Shown here: positions 12,901-25,620 of the stretch, piece by piece
Numbering within the stretch: position 1 is the first letter of the stretch
How the letters are laid out: every line of letters starts with the position of its first letter
NCBI GenBank assembly: GCA_038502055.1
Contig: JAXRKN010000045.1
Span: 7,429,501 to 7,493,500, forward strand
From: Tanytarsus gracilentus
Lineage: Eukaryota; Arthropoda; Insecta; Diptera; Chironomidae
Direction: 5' to 3'
Length of the DNA stretch: 64,000 bases
Position numbers and translations under genes: made by a program
The notes under the pieces: generated by a model
Told to the model about the DNA's origin: nothing
The model's input: only the letters and a program-made list of their open reading frames with translations
Database searches by the model: none

Positions 12901-13880
12901 ATTTGACTGTTGACCTTGTGGACTAAATTCTTGCGGTGGTTTACTTGAGACTCGATTCGATAAATTTTTCATACACCAATTTTTATCTAAATGAAAAATT
13001 TGACTTCTTTTAACACTAAAAATATATTTTTGTGAATCTTTTTTATGGTCGATTAATGCACAGAAATTACTCTCCCATTCGTATCGATAAAAATTAACGG
13101 TTAGAAAGCAATTTCGTCTGAGCGAAAGATTAAAAATAAAATTTTATGATGCTCTTCAAATTGCTGACCCATCTATCGAGTGGTTTTCGATATTCACACT
13201 GACCGATAGCCATCTAATTTGCTTCCATTTATTTTTGCAAGCCACCGAACATAAATTGATGAAAATGTTTTTTCGGACGCGCCTTTTTATGAGATGAGCA
13301 TATACAGGAGGAAAATCAGACAGCGAATGTTAAATAAATAAAATTGAAATAAATTTACTGCGTGATAAGAAGGGGAGGGACACACATGGATTCGATTAAA
13401 AATTTTTAAAGTCTTTCGAGCCTTGTTGCCGCTGCTTCATGTGGTCAAAGATAGCATTATCACAAGCTTTTTCTCTCTTTCTCATCGTATTTTTGATTTA
13501 TGCTCTCACTTCCCACACGCTTGATTTATGTGCATCGATTTAGCGTGAAAATTTATTTATGGAAGCTTTATTTAACCTTTTATCATTCATCCATCCCGAT
13601 TTCATGTATGCATCATCAGCACAGCACTAAATAAATACAAGAGTGTGTAGTGGTCGAGAGAGATTGAATCAGCATACATACATTCACAGCACGTTGTGAT
13701 TTAATTAGTTTTTCTGTCAGTGTCTGCCGTCCATTAAATTTGGCGACATGTGATATGGTGATGATTAATTAATGAGTAAGGGATTTTTAACTTTGTGCGA
13801 AAATTATTTTGTACATATAATTAAGCGATATTGTGAACTAAATGGATTTTATTAAATTTAAATTAATTTTGAATCACTAA

Positions 13881-14337
13881 ACCAGAAGCACATGCGGTGA
13901 GAGCATAAAAATGTAATAAAACTGCTTTGATAAGATGCATCGCTGCATGAACAATCATTGAGGCGTACGACCAGAAGAAAGAGGAAGAAGAAATTCAAAT
14001 TATTTTTCATTTTTATAATTGATGGCATGGTGCGTTAAAAACATGAGGAATTAATAGCATTAACCGCAGAACATGTTTGAATATTTTTGGATAATGAAGA
14101 TGTTGATGAAAAAAATTTATGATCTGCATCGGGAGCATTTTTTGAGCTTAAATTTTCTTATGCACATTTTTAAAAATTATTTTTTAAAATGAAAATTTAA
14201 ACATTTTAAAAAAGTTCAAAATTTTTAATTGTCCAACCCTCGAAATTCAAATTCACTTCCTCCCAAATAAACTGACTTTTTATAGTCACTGATTAATGTT
14301 GGCTATAAGCGAACCAGTTGCCGCTTACCTTATCGCG
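13881..14337. repeat. Duplicated segment, copy 1 (partner at 35548-35904)
   Basis: Bases 13881 to about 14142 match 35548-35809 with roughly a dozen substitutions and no indels; a run of about 130 bases is identical. After a stretch present only here (14143-14276), similarity resumes more weakly at 14277-14337, shared with 35847-35904. There are no coding features, terminal repeats or target-site duplications at the edges. Both copies have the same orientation. Confidence 0.85.
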
Positions 14338-16215
14338 TATTATGCTGCTTAATTCCGACAACAGCATTCCGCCTCGTGCAGATTTTCAAAGGAAAATGTG
14401 CAACATGGGCATCATTAAATTCTCGCTCTGTTTTGATATCTCTTCTCCCTCTCTTCGTTGCCATGATTTATACTTGTTTTTTAGCACCTGCTCTTTATCA
14501 TATCATGCAGCTGTCGCAATCAGCTTTAATCACATACCATGTTGATGTTCCTCTCTCTCACTCTTTTCGCATTGTTAAGCGATGCACATGCAAAAATGAA
14601 ATCGATTCCATAATTTTATGTAGCTTAATGCTGTTGATTCAACATTGTTGGAATTTTTTTAATAAAACGGATTTTCTGATTTATTTTTTTGTGCACTCAT
14701 TTTATTAACATTATTTTTAATTATGTTTGATTTATGAAATGGTGTTCATCACCTGTGGATGTAATTTTAATAATTAAAAATAATTCCAGTTTACACACTT
14801 GAATGTGTTGGAATTAAAAAAAACATCGAAGCTTTCGATCCACTTCCAGTTCGAGTCATAACAGCGTCAATAATCATTTCATCCAACAATTCGGATTTAA
14901 TGATGTGGAAAAGAAAAATCTCTCCATAGATTAGACATTTAACTTGTTGTTTAACATCCAATGCTGCCCTTAATAAGTTTCACTTCATTTCACTTCTTGC
15001 ACTCATTATGGCGACATTCTCTTATCTAAATTTACGAATAAATGTTAGGGTAATTCTTAATGATGCTAAACTTTTCTTAGTCGCAATAAAAATACAAAAA
15101 TTTCCATTTTTCTTAACTTTGAGGGAGAAAATTTTCATCTTTCAACAATAAAATGTAATCATCATTGTAGTCATGAATGTTATCATGCTAAAGACATTTT
15201 ATGAAAGTCGTTTTTCATCATGTTATGCAAGGGGTGGATGGAGTTGAAATATCTTTTTGAATTATTAATTATTTTTTTAACAAATAAAGTTTATAAAATA
15301 AAAATTTAAATTTTGAAGATTTTAGGGAGAAATTTTCACTTTCAACGCATCAAAAAGCTCAAATCTGACCATTACACAAACAAATTATCTCAAAAGACGT
15401 CTTTCATAGTTGAAGTTCATGTTTCCGAAGTGAAGAGCAGCCAAGCACAGATGAAATTCTAATTTAAATGTAAATAACTAATCCATTTCCAGGACTAAAG
15501 CTAGATAGAGAGGAAATGTGAAAAATTTGAATAACAACTTTGTTATCTAAGGATTTCCTCTGAAAATTATTTGATTACACTGCTGTAGGTGTGTATTCGT
15601 TGTATTCATGTCAAAATAATTTGTGGGTGGAACTCACAACCTTTTTTAAATAAGAAAACCTTCCGGAAATATTCAGATCAAAACAAATTGTTTCATTTTT
15701 AAAGTCCTTCGAACCATAAAATTCGAATAACGGAAGTTAAGCGACGCAAATAATTCAAATTTCATTTTTATCCTCATTTTATTGTCTCGAAAGCCATAAA
15801 AAAGGCTCGAATTTGTTATTTCTATCGAAATCTCAGACGAACCCCTTTTCTGCTCATTCGAATTTATAGCCCACGAATGTCATTTTAGAATGGAAAATTT
15901 AATCTATGAAAATTTATCTCGCTTATCACTTTCTTCATAAATTTTCCTCCTCCTTTTTTTGACTTTTTAATTTTACGCAAATTCTTTCTGAGCAAGTTCA
16001 TCGTGAATACGCTTCGAGTCTGAAATTCCTTTCAACAACAGAGGTAACACAAAAATTGCAATTAATCATTCATGAAAATGTTTACAGCCGTCGTATGGCG
16101 TTGATGTTACTGTTGCTGTTGTGTAGATATTTTACTTTTATTTTATGGCATCCTTTCACGCAAGATTTGGGGTAAAGTAAGAAGTGTAAATATATCGCAA
16201 CTTTGCTTCTTTCTT

Positions 16216-16379
16216 GCCTGCGTGGGACATGAAAACCGTTGAAGCCGTAAATTTAAATAAAAATATACTTTTTGTATACAATTGTCTATTGAAAATACGT
16301 TGAAGCCGAGATTTAAATTTTATTTGTATGAGGATTTTTTGAATTTTAACGGTAACATTTGGTCATGTCCCACGCAGGC
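16216..16379. mobile_element. Small inverted-repeat element (MITE-like), 164 bp
   Basis: The ends are inverted: GCCTGCGTGGGACATGA at the left and its reverse complement at the right, followed inward by an AACGGT/ACCGTT pair. The element is flanked by a direct repeat TTTCTT (16210-16215 and 16380-16385), extendable to 7 bases with a C, as expected of a target-site duplication. Inside, GTTGAAGCCG occurs twice. It has no coding capacity, so it would need a transposase in trans. The family is unknown. Confidence 0.7.
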
Positions 16380-16385
16380 TTTCTT

Positions 16386-19300
16386 GCTTCATATTTTTAA
16401 CCTCAATCTTAAAGAATTTCGAACAAAGGGAAGAAAATTGATTTTTTTAAAAAAATATTCAAATTTTTTGCTTGATTTTATCAAAAAAAATTCGTAAATT
16501 TCAAAATTTAATATTTTTTCTCCATTTTACGTTCTTGACTCACTCAAAGGAAATGCGTTTGGGTTTTAATGTTTATGTTTTCTTATTTGTTCGAGGAAAT
16601 TGCTCTCATTTTTCCTTCCACTTTTGCTTTTCCTTTTAAGAAACCGGAAAAAAGAACTCGAACTTAAGGTGTTTGCGCTTGAAAGATTTTTCTTTCCTTT
16701 GACAGTCAATGATGAGAGCTTTTCTTCAATTATTTTTCAAGATTTATTGCTTTTGTGGTTTTTTTGATTATGTACTTTTATTTTTACATTTTTCAAGGAA
16801 GATTTAAGCGAAAAGTTGTTTGAAAATAAATCAATCAAGTTGTTTATGGAAGAAACGTCAAGACTGTTGATAGATTTGTGCACCTAAAATTTTTTTTAGG
16901 GCTGTAAAACTTTTAAAATTTTATTTACTTTTTTTGATAACTTCTTGACTTTTTGTCACAGCTCAATTCAATTTCCAACCTCCTCTGTTGTGTGCCTAAA
17001 AATGTCAACTAAAAATGAACCCATAAATCATGATCTCAAACAAACTGACTCAATTTGCAAGTTTTCTTTTTGTCTTTTCGTAACACAAAAGCTGTAAGAA
17101 AATTTTCTGTACATTTTATAGACTTAAAGAATCTGCAGAGTAAAAAGTAATAAGATGAAAAATGATTGTGAATCGGCATGGAGAATAAAAATTTGCTACG
17201 ACAACGACGAAAAGTGTCATTTATAATAATTATTTTCGAATTTAAGGCATTTTTCGTGATAGCACTGCAAAATGCTTTTTATGGAGCTAGGAAAATGTTA
17301 AAGATTTTTTACTCTAAACAAGAAAGTTGAAAATTTTGGATTAAAAGATTTTCCAAAAAATTTATTTACTCACATCCTATTTAAATGCGTACGATATTTG
17401 CGAATACGATAAAAGCTATTATATCGTTTGATGAAAAGGCAATGAGCGTGCATGATAGCCACAAGCATGTGGTACGAGAGATTGAGAAAAAGGTCGGAAA
17501 CGGATATGTGTGAGGATTTCAACAAAAAACAGCAAGAGAATTAATTAGTTTTCCTTTTTTACATATCATCCATTAGGAAAAGCTTTGAGCATTTGAGATT
17601 TTCTTAAATTTTCATGTAAAAAAGTTAAATTAATGAATTTTTTGAAATAAAAAGTTTTCACCCATTGCCGCAAAAGATTAAATTTTCCATTGATATATTT
17701 TCATTACATTTTCCACCCTTAAAATTTTCCATGCATTTATCTCACATTTTATTTAACACCGGGAATAAAAACTCAAAAGCTAATCAGCAGTATTGAAACT
17801 CAACAAAGATGAAATTATAATTTCATGCAGCATCCTTTCCATCATCAGCGCGGCGCATATTACTTTTTCTTTTTCTTTTGATGAAACAGTTTTTAATGGA
17901 ATGAAAGTCTCATGAGTGATTTTTTTTGCCGACATAAAAATTGCCATCCTTAATACACATGAAAAGAGTAAAATTTTGCTGTTTCATTGCGGATATGAGA
18001 AATGGTGCGAAGGGAAATTAATGCATGCACACAGAGATACAAAGTGCGGTAAGCCATGGCGGAGTAATTAAATATCAAAAAACGAGAGCGAACGACGATG
18101 AAAAGTGAATGCAGAATTACGAGACGTTATTATCCATTAAGCAGCAACTATTCCGGTCAGCGGCAGAAAAAATGGGAAATTTTTCTTCCTCGCATTTTAT
18201 TTTACCGTGCATTCATGTCCGCATAGTAAAAATTAGATTTTCACTGAAATTATATGATGAGAATTGCGGTCGTTGGAAATGTGATTGAGTGGATGTGAAA
18301 TGGGAACAAAGTAAACAGATGAAAAAAGGCTTCACTAATGGATGATGTGGATTTGTGTTGTGTCCTTGCATTTGACAAACAATCGAAATTTTCATTTCAC
18401 GTTTATGAATTTATGTGGGTTTTTTCAGCACGTGTGGGATGATTTTTTATTAAAATTGTTAATTAAATTTCATTCATAAAATATATGTGGATTGTCATAG
18501 CGGCAAAATCGAGTCGTTACAAGTTACTAAACATTACACAAAACAATTTTGAGTTTGTGTAAAATTTAATTGAAATTATAAGCTATTAAGTACATTAAAC
18601 AATCCAAGTGCGGTTGTTAGCACAAAAATGTTTCCATGAAAATCACTTTTTCACCAAACAACAGCTGAGCAGGAAATTTCATGCTTTATCGTAGTTTAAT
18701 CGCAATCTTCTCCAAACTCTCAGTTACTCATTCGATAAACATTGTTGTTACAGCTTTTGATTATGCAAATGAGTGGAGGGAGAATATTCTTAGTTACACA
18801 TAGGAACAGTCGCACAACATGCTTAATGGCGAAAGTTTTTCCTCAAAAATTTTCACTCTCCATGCAGCACGTTTGCTATTAAATTTTAAAGTTGTCGAGG
18901 TTTATTTTAGAGATAAGAGAAAATTCTAAAAGTTAGTTTTTACTCCAAATTGTTTTATTAACTGGAAAAGAAAATTCTTCCCTGGAGAAAATGTATAAAC
19001 TGAAAATGATTTTCAAGGAAACTTTTTAAATGTTATTTGAAGAAAATTGGAAAATATTTTTAGATATTTTCAGTTCTTAATTAATTTCAAACCTGAAAAA
19101 TAACGAAAAAAATTTTTTACATTCCTATTTTTATTTTATTTATTTTTCCTTTTTTAATATATCACAATTTCTTAAAACTAACAAAAATTGAATAATAAAA
19201 TCATGAGGCAAAAAACACTAGCTAAAAATCAAAAAATTTGTAAAACTGAGATTTTTCTATAGAATTTGCATTTTTGTACAGCTACAAAAATATCATCGAT

Positions 19301-19571
19301 GTAGAGTTTTCGTTTTTTATTTGGGAGATTCTTAATTACTTTCTGATAATGTACACACTTAATTTTCTATTTCATTACATCTAGATAAAGTTTTTATATT
19401 ACTTTAATTAATTGTAATTAAACCTAAAATAACTTTTTTTGAAAGTGAGTAAAGAAAGCTAGTTGGGATGGTCTGAAAGTTGTTTTAGATGTAAAATAAA
19501 TTTGTCTAAAGTCAGTTCTAGCTCATTCATGAACTTAAATTAGTTTTTGTTGGACGTGTAAGAGTGTTAAA
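16386..19571. other. Gene-poor AT-rich region
   Basis: No supportable gene, RNA or repeat was seen. Only short chance reading frames occur. Confidence 0.5.
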
Positions 19572-19575
19572 TTAA

Positions 19576-19742
19576 CGAAAATGAATACATAACAATCATT
19601 TATTCTCTCTATTGTCTAATTTTTATTTTAGTATCGATAAAGACATCTGAGGATGCAGACATGGTCTGCGAAATGCATAATGTGAAAAATAAAAATTAGA
19701 CAATAGAGAGAATAAATGATTGTTTATCGGTATTCATTTTCG
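19576..19742. mobile_element. Foldback element flanked by TTAA
   Basis: Two arms of about 55 bases are reverse complements. Both begin CGAAAATGAATAC from the outside and continue through CAATCATTTATTCTCTCTAT, with one 4-base indel. The loop contains a smaller palindrome, GCAGACATGGTCTGC. TTAA stands on both sides (19572-19575 and 19743-19746), as for piggyBac-type target sites, though the ends do not start with the usual CCC. There is no coding capacity. It sits about 240 bases past the Toll stop codon, and its arms contain AATAAA on the - strand (19604-19599), so it could supply the Toll poly(A) site. Confidence 0.75.
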
Positions 19743-19746
19743 TTAA

Positions 19747-19980
19747 ATCATTCATGAACATTTGAAATTATAAAGTTCTCAATTAAAAAATTCCAGGAAA
19801 TTTTAATTTGTTCAACAACCTTCAAACCATCTTTTGCAAAAATAAATTCAAAGCAGTGATGATAAAAGAAAATTTTCATTTCGTAAGTTCTAATGCGCGA
19901 CAGAGAGGGAAAAAATTCTTCCTTAAGGCAACTAAATGAATCTCATTCGAGTCAATTTCCGCTTAGCTTCTTATCGTGTA
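19747..19980. other. Toll 3' flank / probable 3' UTR
   Basis: AT-rich sequence between the Toll stop and the foldback element. I see no AATAAA on the - strand within it. Confidence 0.4.
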
Positions 19981-22900
19981 TCATACGTCGCTCTGTCTCG
20001 AGCTTGTATTAATTACGTAAGCGCCATTTATATGCCCGCCACCGTTCAAATAGCCATTGATACTGGTATTGTTGGCGGCATTTTTTGCGTTAAGCTTCGA
20101 AATTAGAGGATTTGCAATTTTTTCCGCAGGCGGCGTAGTCAATTGTGGTGGTGTGACGGACACGGGCTTAATGAGTTCCAATTTATCGTCAACGGAGCTT
20201 TTAATTGACGTCTTCACAAGACCCTTAGACTTCTCCATCGGTCCTTGACCCTTAACATGCGGCATAGCATAGCGTAACTTCTCCCAAAACCAATTGTCTC
20301 CCCACTTCACATAAGTGTTCAGTTTTAGGTAGTCTCTGATTTCGGGATTCAATTTATTTATGTCACCAATGTCGCCATACAAAATGACAATGATTCGAGA
20401 ACGTTTCTCCGTCTCTGCATGCGATTGTGCAACTCGAAACTCCCACCGTGCCCACTCGGAATTCAAGTAATGTGGTGACATCACAACAATCGTCCGCTTT
20501 GCATCATTTATTGATGTGGAAATTTGAGCTGTAGAAAATTCAATCATTAATTTTGAGTTTTTTTAGCTTTAAATAATTTAACTTACTGCTTATTTCTAAA
20601 CCCGGCTGCCAGTCGCGTTCATGCAGGCACAATTTATATGGAACAGCACAGTTCTCCAGCTGAGGAACTAAATGATCTGATATGAATTCTCCGTCTTGAT
20701 GTGCGTACGACACAAAAGCATCATAAGATTTATCTTTATCCAATTCCTCTTCGGTGACGAACCACAAGCATAAATTGTGTGAATAAAGCCACATCTTAAT
20801 TTGTTTTTGAAACTTGTAGTAAAGAGCTAAGAAAGCTCCAATCAAAATGCTCGTCACTCCCAAGATGATGCTCGCTATGACGATAATTAGATTGTCCTGT
20901 GAGCATAAATCATCCCTAATGAGCTCATTGAATTTATCGCCATTCGCACATTTAAGTTCATTATAATCGCGGATTTTGTTTCGATTTTCCCAAGCAAAAT
21001 TGATAAAATTGAATTGATCACATTCGCACTTCCACGGATTGCCGCTGAGACTCATAAATTGTAAAGTGTTGGAGTCATTGAGTGATTTGAAAATTGTCTC
21101 ATTCATCATTTCGAGACGGTTGTTTCTGAGATCAATTTCTACGAGATTTGGTGGCAGTTCCGTTAGGTGTTGAATGGCGTTGTTGCGGAGGAAAAGTTTC
21201 GTTATTTGACGATAAGATTGTGATGCGCTCCATGGCATTGTGGTGAGATTTTGAGCCTCCAAAAATAATTCCAAATTGTCATTGTAGACACTTTTAGCTA
21301 TCGGAAGTGAATCAATGCTGACATTTCCATGGCAGTTGAGGATTAAAGTTTTATCTTCTGGACGAATTTCACATGAATTGCATTCTGATGGGCATCGCGG
21401 CTTTTTGTTGCTCAAAATGTCGTCAAGTAAACATTTAAGTTCTAGTGGTTGAAGACTCGAAACCATTCTTTCTTCCATTCTTTCCGGTGATATGCACATT
21501 AAATTATCATGATGAATTTTAACTTTACTAGCTGATGAATATTTTGGATCACGCAAGAATTTGACAAAGTGCAAAATTTTACAGTCACAATTAATTGGAT
21601 TGTGATCGATCAAAACATTTAAAGTTCCAATTCCAGATTCATCAATTAATTCTCTAAATTCAACTCGCTTGATGTCATTGTATCTCAAGTCAACAGTCAT
21701 ATTACTTTGTGAAAAGCTTTGCAGGTCAGTCATTGCAAAAACATCAATCTTGTTGTGGCTCATGTTGAGGGTCTTTAATTTCGATAGGGTAAAGTCCTCA
21801 AACATTGACGTGATTGAATTATTGGCGAGATTTAAATATTCAAGATTCACCAATCCTTGGAAACGTGATGCAATGTCAACTGTTTTAATTACACCTTCAA
21901 AAATTGCTTCCGATTCAAAAACAAGCATATTGTTGTGCATGTCTAGGAATTCGAGTGCTTTTAAATTTGAGAAAAGTTGATTTTCTAGTCTCATCAGTTG
22001 ATTGTTCCAAAGGTGCAAAGTTTTAAGCTTTTGAAGCGGTCTCAAGAGATATTTCGGAATATTTGACAATTTATTGTTGGAAATTCTCAATTCTTGAATG
22101 GCGATGGCATTCTGGAAAATTTCTTCGGGCATGTCAGTCAAAAGATTGTAACTCAAATCTAAAAATTCCAATTTTTCTTGATCGTTGAATAGATTATTTG
22201 GTAATGACACCAAGTCATTTCCATCGAGTCTAATTTTGATGATGCCATTCGAGCCTTCAAATGCATTTTCAGCGATATTTTGTAATCTAGCTTTGATGTA
22301 GATTTCTGTGAGTTTTGTTTTGTTGGCGAGAAATGCGTTGGGAAGTGTTTCGATAATTTCTCGATTTTCTAAAAGCTTAAAAACGTTAAGTTTTTCATTG
22401 TTAGCTAAAAGTCCTTCAGGAAGCGATTTAAAATTGTTTGCGCCGAGATTCAAGTGTGTCAAATTTTTGAGATGCGCAAAAAGATCTCGATCGATTGTTT
22501 CCATGCCATTTGCACTCAAATCTAATTCCTGAAGATAATCAAGACCCTTGAAAGAATTCTTATCCAAATTTCTAAGGTTATTTCCCCACAAATTGAGTCT
22601 TTGAAGTTTCTTGTTATTTCTCAAAAGTCCTGGCTCGAGATTGATCATTTTGTTGTGACCGAGTTCAAGGAATTCGAGATTCTCGAGTGGTGTAAAAATG
22701 TCAGATGGAAGTTGAATTCCAATCACTCGAATTGTCACCCATGAAACTTTTGTGAGGTCAGTAAATAAATCGGATGGTAAATTTTTAAATTCGCCTTCAG
22801 CGCCACTCAACAAAAATCTTGTAATATCCTCAAATCCGCTCAGATGCGATCGTTCCAAGTTATTGCGATTATTTGCACCTGCACTGAAAATCTGAAGCCA

Positions 22901-23239
22901 CAAAACTTTTTTGACATTCAAATTTTTGTAGTAATTTGCGAGCGATTTTCCATGGAGCAATGGACATCTGACAATTTTTATCATCTGCGCTTCGGACAAT
23001 TTCATATCCGGTATCAAATTGTAGTCGGTATCCGATGTATTGTCGCATTCCAAGTTTAGAAAATTGTTCGGTTGAATGCGAACAAAAATTCGCGGATCAA
23101 ATTTCGGACATTGAATTTCCACCTCGCCAAATTCACTGCAGTGACAATTGTTGTCATTCGATGGACATCTTAAAATTTTCGATGAGCTTGCGAGAGTTGC
23201 AAGGATGAGGATTAGCACCAGTTGACTTAATCGAGTCAT
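19981..23239 (-). CDS. Tl: Toll receptor (Toll-1 type)
   Basis: Two exons, 23239-20587 and 20528-19981, with a 58-base intron (A|GTAAGT ... CTACAG|CT, phase 1) inside the TIR domain, give 1066 residues. The ATG at 23239 has an AAAATG context and starts a signal peptide, MTRLSQLVLILILATLASSS. The frame extends upstream only to a GTG, so that start is rejected. The ectodomain has leucine-rich repeats (about 150-500), a cysteine-rich C-cap (NPINCDC, about 547-603), a second N-cap (CPSECNSC, from 616), a few more repeats and a second C-cap (NPWKCECD, about 734-779). A membrane span lies at 784-808. The TIR domain starts at about 839 (YDAFVSYAH), with BB loop RDWQPGLEIS and FWEKLRYAMP. Two cysteine clusters and one membrane span are the layout of spätzle-binding Toll. 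Drosophila Toll is of similar length (about 1100 residues). The TIR domain should signal through MyD88. Confidence 0.95.
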
Positions 23240-23315
23240 TTTGATTAATTTATTTCTTTTAATTTTTAGCACCTTTAAAATTGATGAAAATCAGCAAAGC
23301 ATCGTAAAATTATTT

Positions 23316-23318
23316 CCT
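23316..23318 (-). promoter_or_regulatory. Strong splice acceptor in the Toll 5' leader
   Basis: TATCTTCTCTCTTTACAG|GA on the - strand, 77 bases before the Toll ATG, is an excellent acceptor, so a noncoding first exon lies upstream. A nearby donor (CTTCA|GTAAGTG, GT at 23430-23429) would give a short intron. A TATAAAAG motif on the - strand at 23455-23448 competes with that reading. A distant leader exon in the desert is also possible. Confidence 0.4.
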
Positions 23319-23320
23319 GT

Positions 23321-25215
23321 AAAGAGAGAAGATAAAATTAAAAATTAATAAGTTTTAATTGACTTCATAAATTATTTAAGATTCAATTTAAGAAAGCTTT
23401 CACTCGACAAATTTCCTAAGAAACACTTACTGAAGTTTTAATTGAAACTTTTATAAACTCGATAGAAATTATTTAAGATGAACTGTTCAAGTCAACGGAG
23501 AATAATCGATTGATTCTCTAAAGTGGTAAATTCGACAAGAAGTTTTCAGGTAGTTAATAAACTTTGTAATGAAATTTTGTTGTTTTTAGAGTAAACATAG
23601 TTTTTATCCCTTGATGTCAGGTCAAAGGTTTTAATTGTTAATTTTAAATTTTCTCAATTGTTGATAAATAAATTTACAATCAAGAAAGTTCTCTTCACTT
23701 TGTTTTAAATTTCTTGACGAACAAAATGTCTCTAATGACAAACTTAAATTACCCTGCTCCACTTGACAATTTTCTCTCCTTATAAATTGCACAAATTCAT
23801 CATGGTGTTTAAAATTTTAATCTGCTGCTAAATTTATTCTCGCTCTATTTCGCAAAATTTTCCCTATTGAGAAAACTTTTTTCATCCAACAATGTCATTT
23901 TGATTGTAAATCAGGGTGAGTTACGTAAATTGTGTCATTTTTGAGTTTACGAATTTTTTATTAAATAATCTTAGCTTGAGAAAAACCTTTGAGAGAAACT
24001 TTGACATGCGACCATCCGCGTCGTAACCTCAAGATGCTTCCGCCTTGCCCTTATAACCTCACAAACTTCTCTCAACTTTCAACATTTTTCTACAAACTTC
24101 CTCCTAAATAATGCATAGAATAATTTTACATTGTAATTGACGTAATAAAGTTTGATCAACTTTGAAGAAGAAATTGAAAAGTTTTTCTCTTCCACTTCAC
24201 CGCCACTCAAAATTAAATCTCTTATAGCATCGACAAACAATTTAATGCGATGTACGAGAAAAGCACTTTATATGCTGTAAACTTTTTGCGAAATTCGCCA
24301 TATGGCAGTTTAGGAAAGGCGAAATTGTGTATCAATGTTGATCAATGATTTTATTTTGATATCGAATTTGCACACACGAGGCGAGAGAGGGTTGAGATAC
24401 ATTACAGCGACAACATAAGGCATGAAATGATTATACTTTGTGATATGTTTCCCTTAAAAACGAATTTAAAAAAGGAAATTGCATAATAAAAATGGCTTCA
24501 GTTGGAAGTGATTTCTAATTTATGAACAAAAGGGATAAAATATCATATTTTAAATATTTTTTTCGTCGCATTTTCGACCGAGAAAAAATTACATTTTGGA
24601 GTTTAAATTCTTTGAAAACTTCAACTTTATTTCTGTGTCTTTATCTGGACATTTCAATGCCACTTAAATCTCGCTCTCATGCACATAAAAATTAATTCGT
24701 AAAATCTCAAAAATCTCTGTGACATTTTCTTAATAAATGACTTGAAAGCACAAAGTTTAGATCATTAACGAAAGCATTGCGAAAAAAATTATATTTTCTC
24801 TATCCAACGACTTTCCTTTCACATAGCCACGTAGCCGCACATTTGTCATTTTTCTCTTTTCTCAGAAAATTTTCCATTTTCCCACTACCGAGCGAGCTGA
24901 GAAAACTTTTATCATAACGTTAATATATTGTAAAAGCTGTTCATAGTTCATGAGATGAAAATATTGAAAAGAAGAGAGAAAATTTAAAGTGCTGGTGCAA
25001 GTGGTACACATAAAGATAGATAATGGCTTTAAAATTGAATTGAGGACGAGAATGAGCAAATGTGCATTATGATGAAGGACGCAATCAGATGAGTGTCAGC
25101 ATAAATGAAATTTTTCCATGTGATTTAGTGCGAGCTATAAGTTTTTATAAAATTGAATTATAAAAAGAATTTTTATTAAAATGTCATTTATTTTTAAATC
25201 AACTCGTCGCAATTT
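23321..25215. other. Toll upstream region
   Basis: Apart from the leader and promoter candidates near 23.43-23.46 kb, no gene is seen. Short reading frames here look accidental. Confidence 0.4.
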
Positions 25216-25620
25216 AAATCATCCCTAATGAGTTCATTGAATTTTTCTCCATTCGTACATTTAAGATATAATGATCGCTATAAAATTGAATTAATCACAT
25301 TCGCACTTCCATGGATAGCCGTTGAGACTCATAAATTGTAAAGTGTTGGAGTCATTGAGTGATTTGAAAATTGTCTCATTCATCATTTCAAGACGGTTGT
25401 TTCTGAGATCAATCTCTACGAGATTTGGCGGCAGTTCCGTTAGGTGTTGAATGGCGTTGTTGCGGAGGCAAAGTTTCGTTATTTGACGATAAGATTGTGA
25501 TGCGCTCCATGGCATGGTGGTGAGATTTTGAGCCTCCAAAAATAATTCCAAATTGTCATTGTAGACACTTTTAGCTATCGGAAGTGAATCAATGCTGACA
25601 TTTCCATAGCAGTTGAAGAT
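25216..25620 (-). pseudogene. Broken partial copy of the Toll ectodomain
   Basis: Closely matches Toll bases 20907-21343, the second N-cap to second C-cap region, in the same orientation. A deletion of about 32 bases removes residues just after the CECD cysteines. Substitutions include LFLRNN to LCLRNN and LSGNPW to LNGYPW. The middle (25551-25291) is still open for 86 codons but has no ATG. No signal peptide, membrane span or TIR accompanies it. It is best read as a remnant of a tandem duplication about 2 kb upstream of Toll, or as leftover sequence inside a Toll leader intron. Confidence 0.9.

Larger units (their letters stand above)
6846..16209. other. Gene-poor AT-rich region, left desert
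   Basis: About 9.4 kb with many stops in all frames. The few reading frames of 60-110 codons have no domain, codon bias or splice context that I would defend. It contains one copy of a segment duplicated at 35.5 kb (13881-14337, listed separately). It may be intergenic or intronic to a gene with exons elsewhere. Confidence 0.5.

Noticed and set aside
14318..14708. Overlapping + strand reading frames next to the duplicated segment
   Set aside because: Two overlapping frames of similar quality, neither preserved in the partner copy at 35.9 kb.
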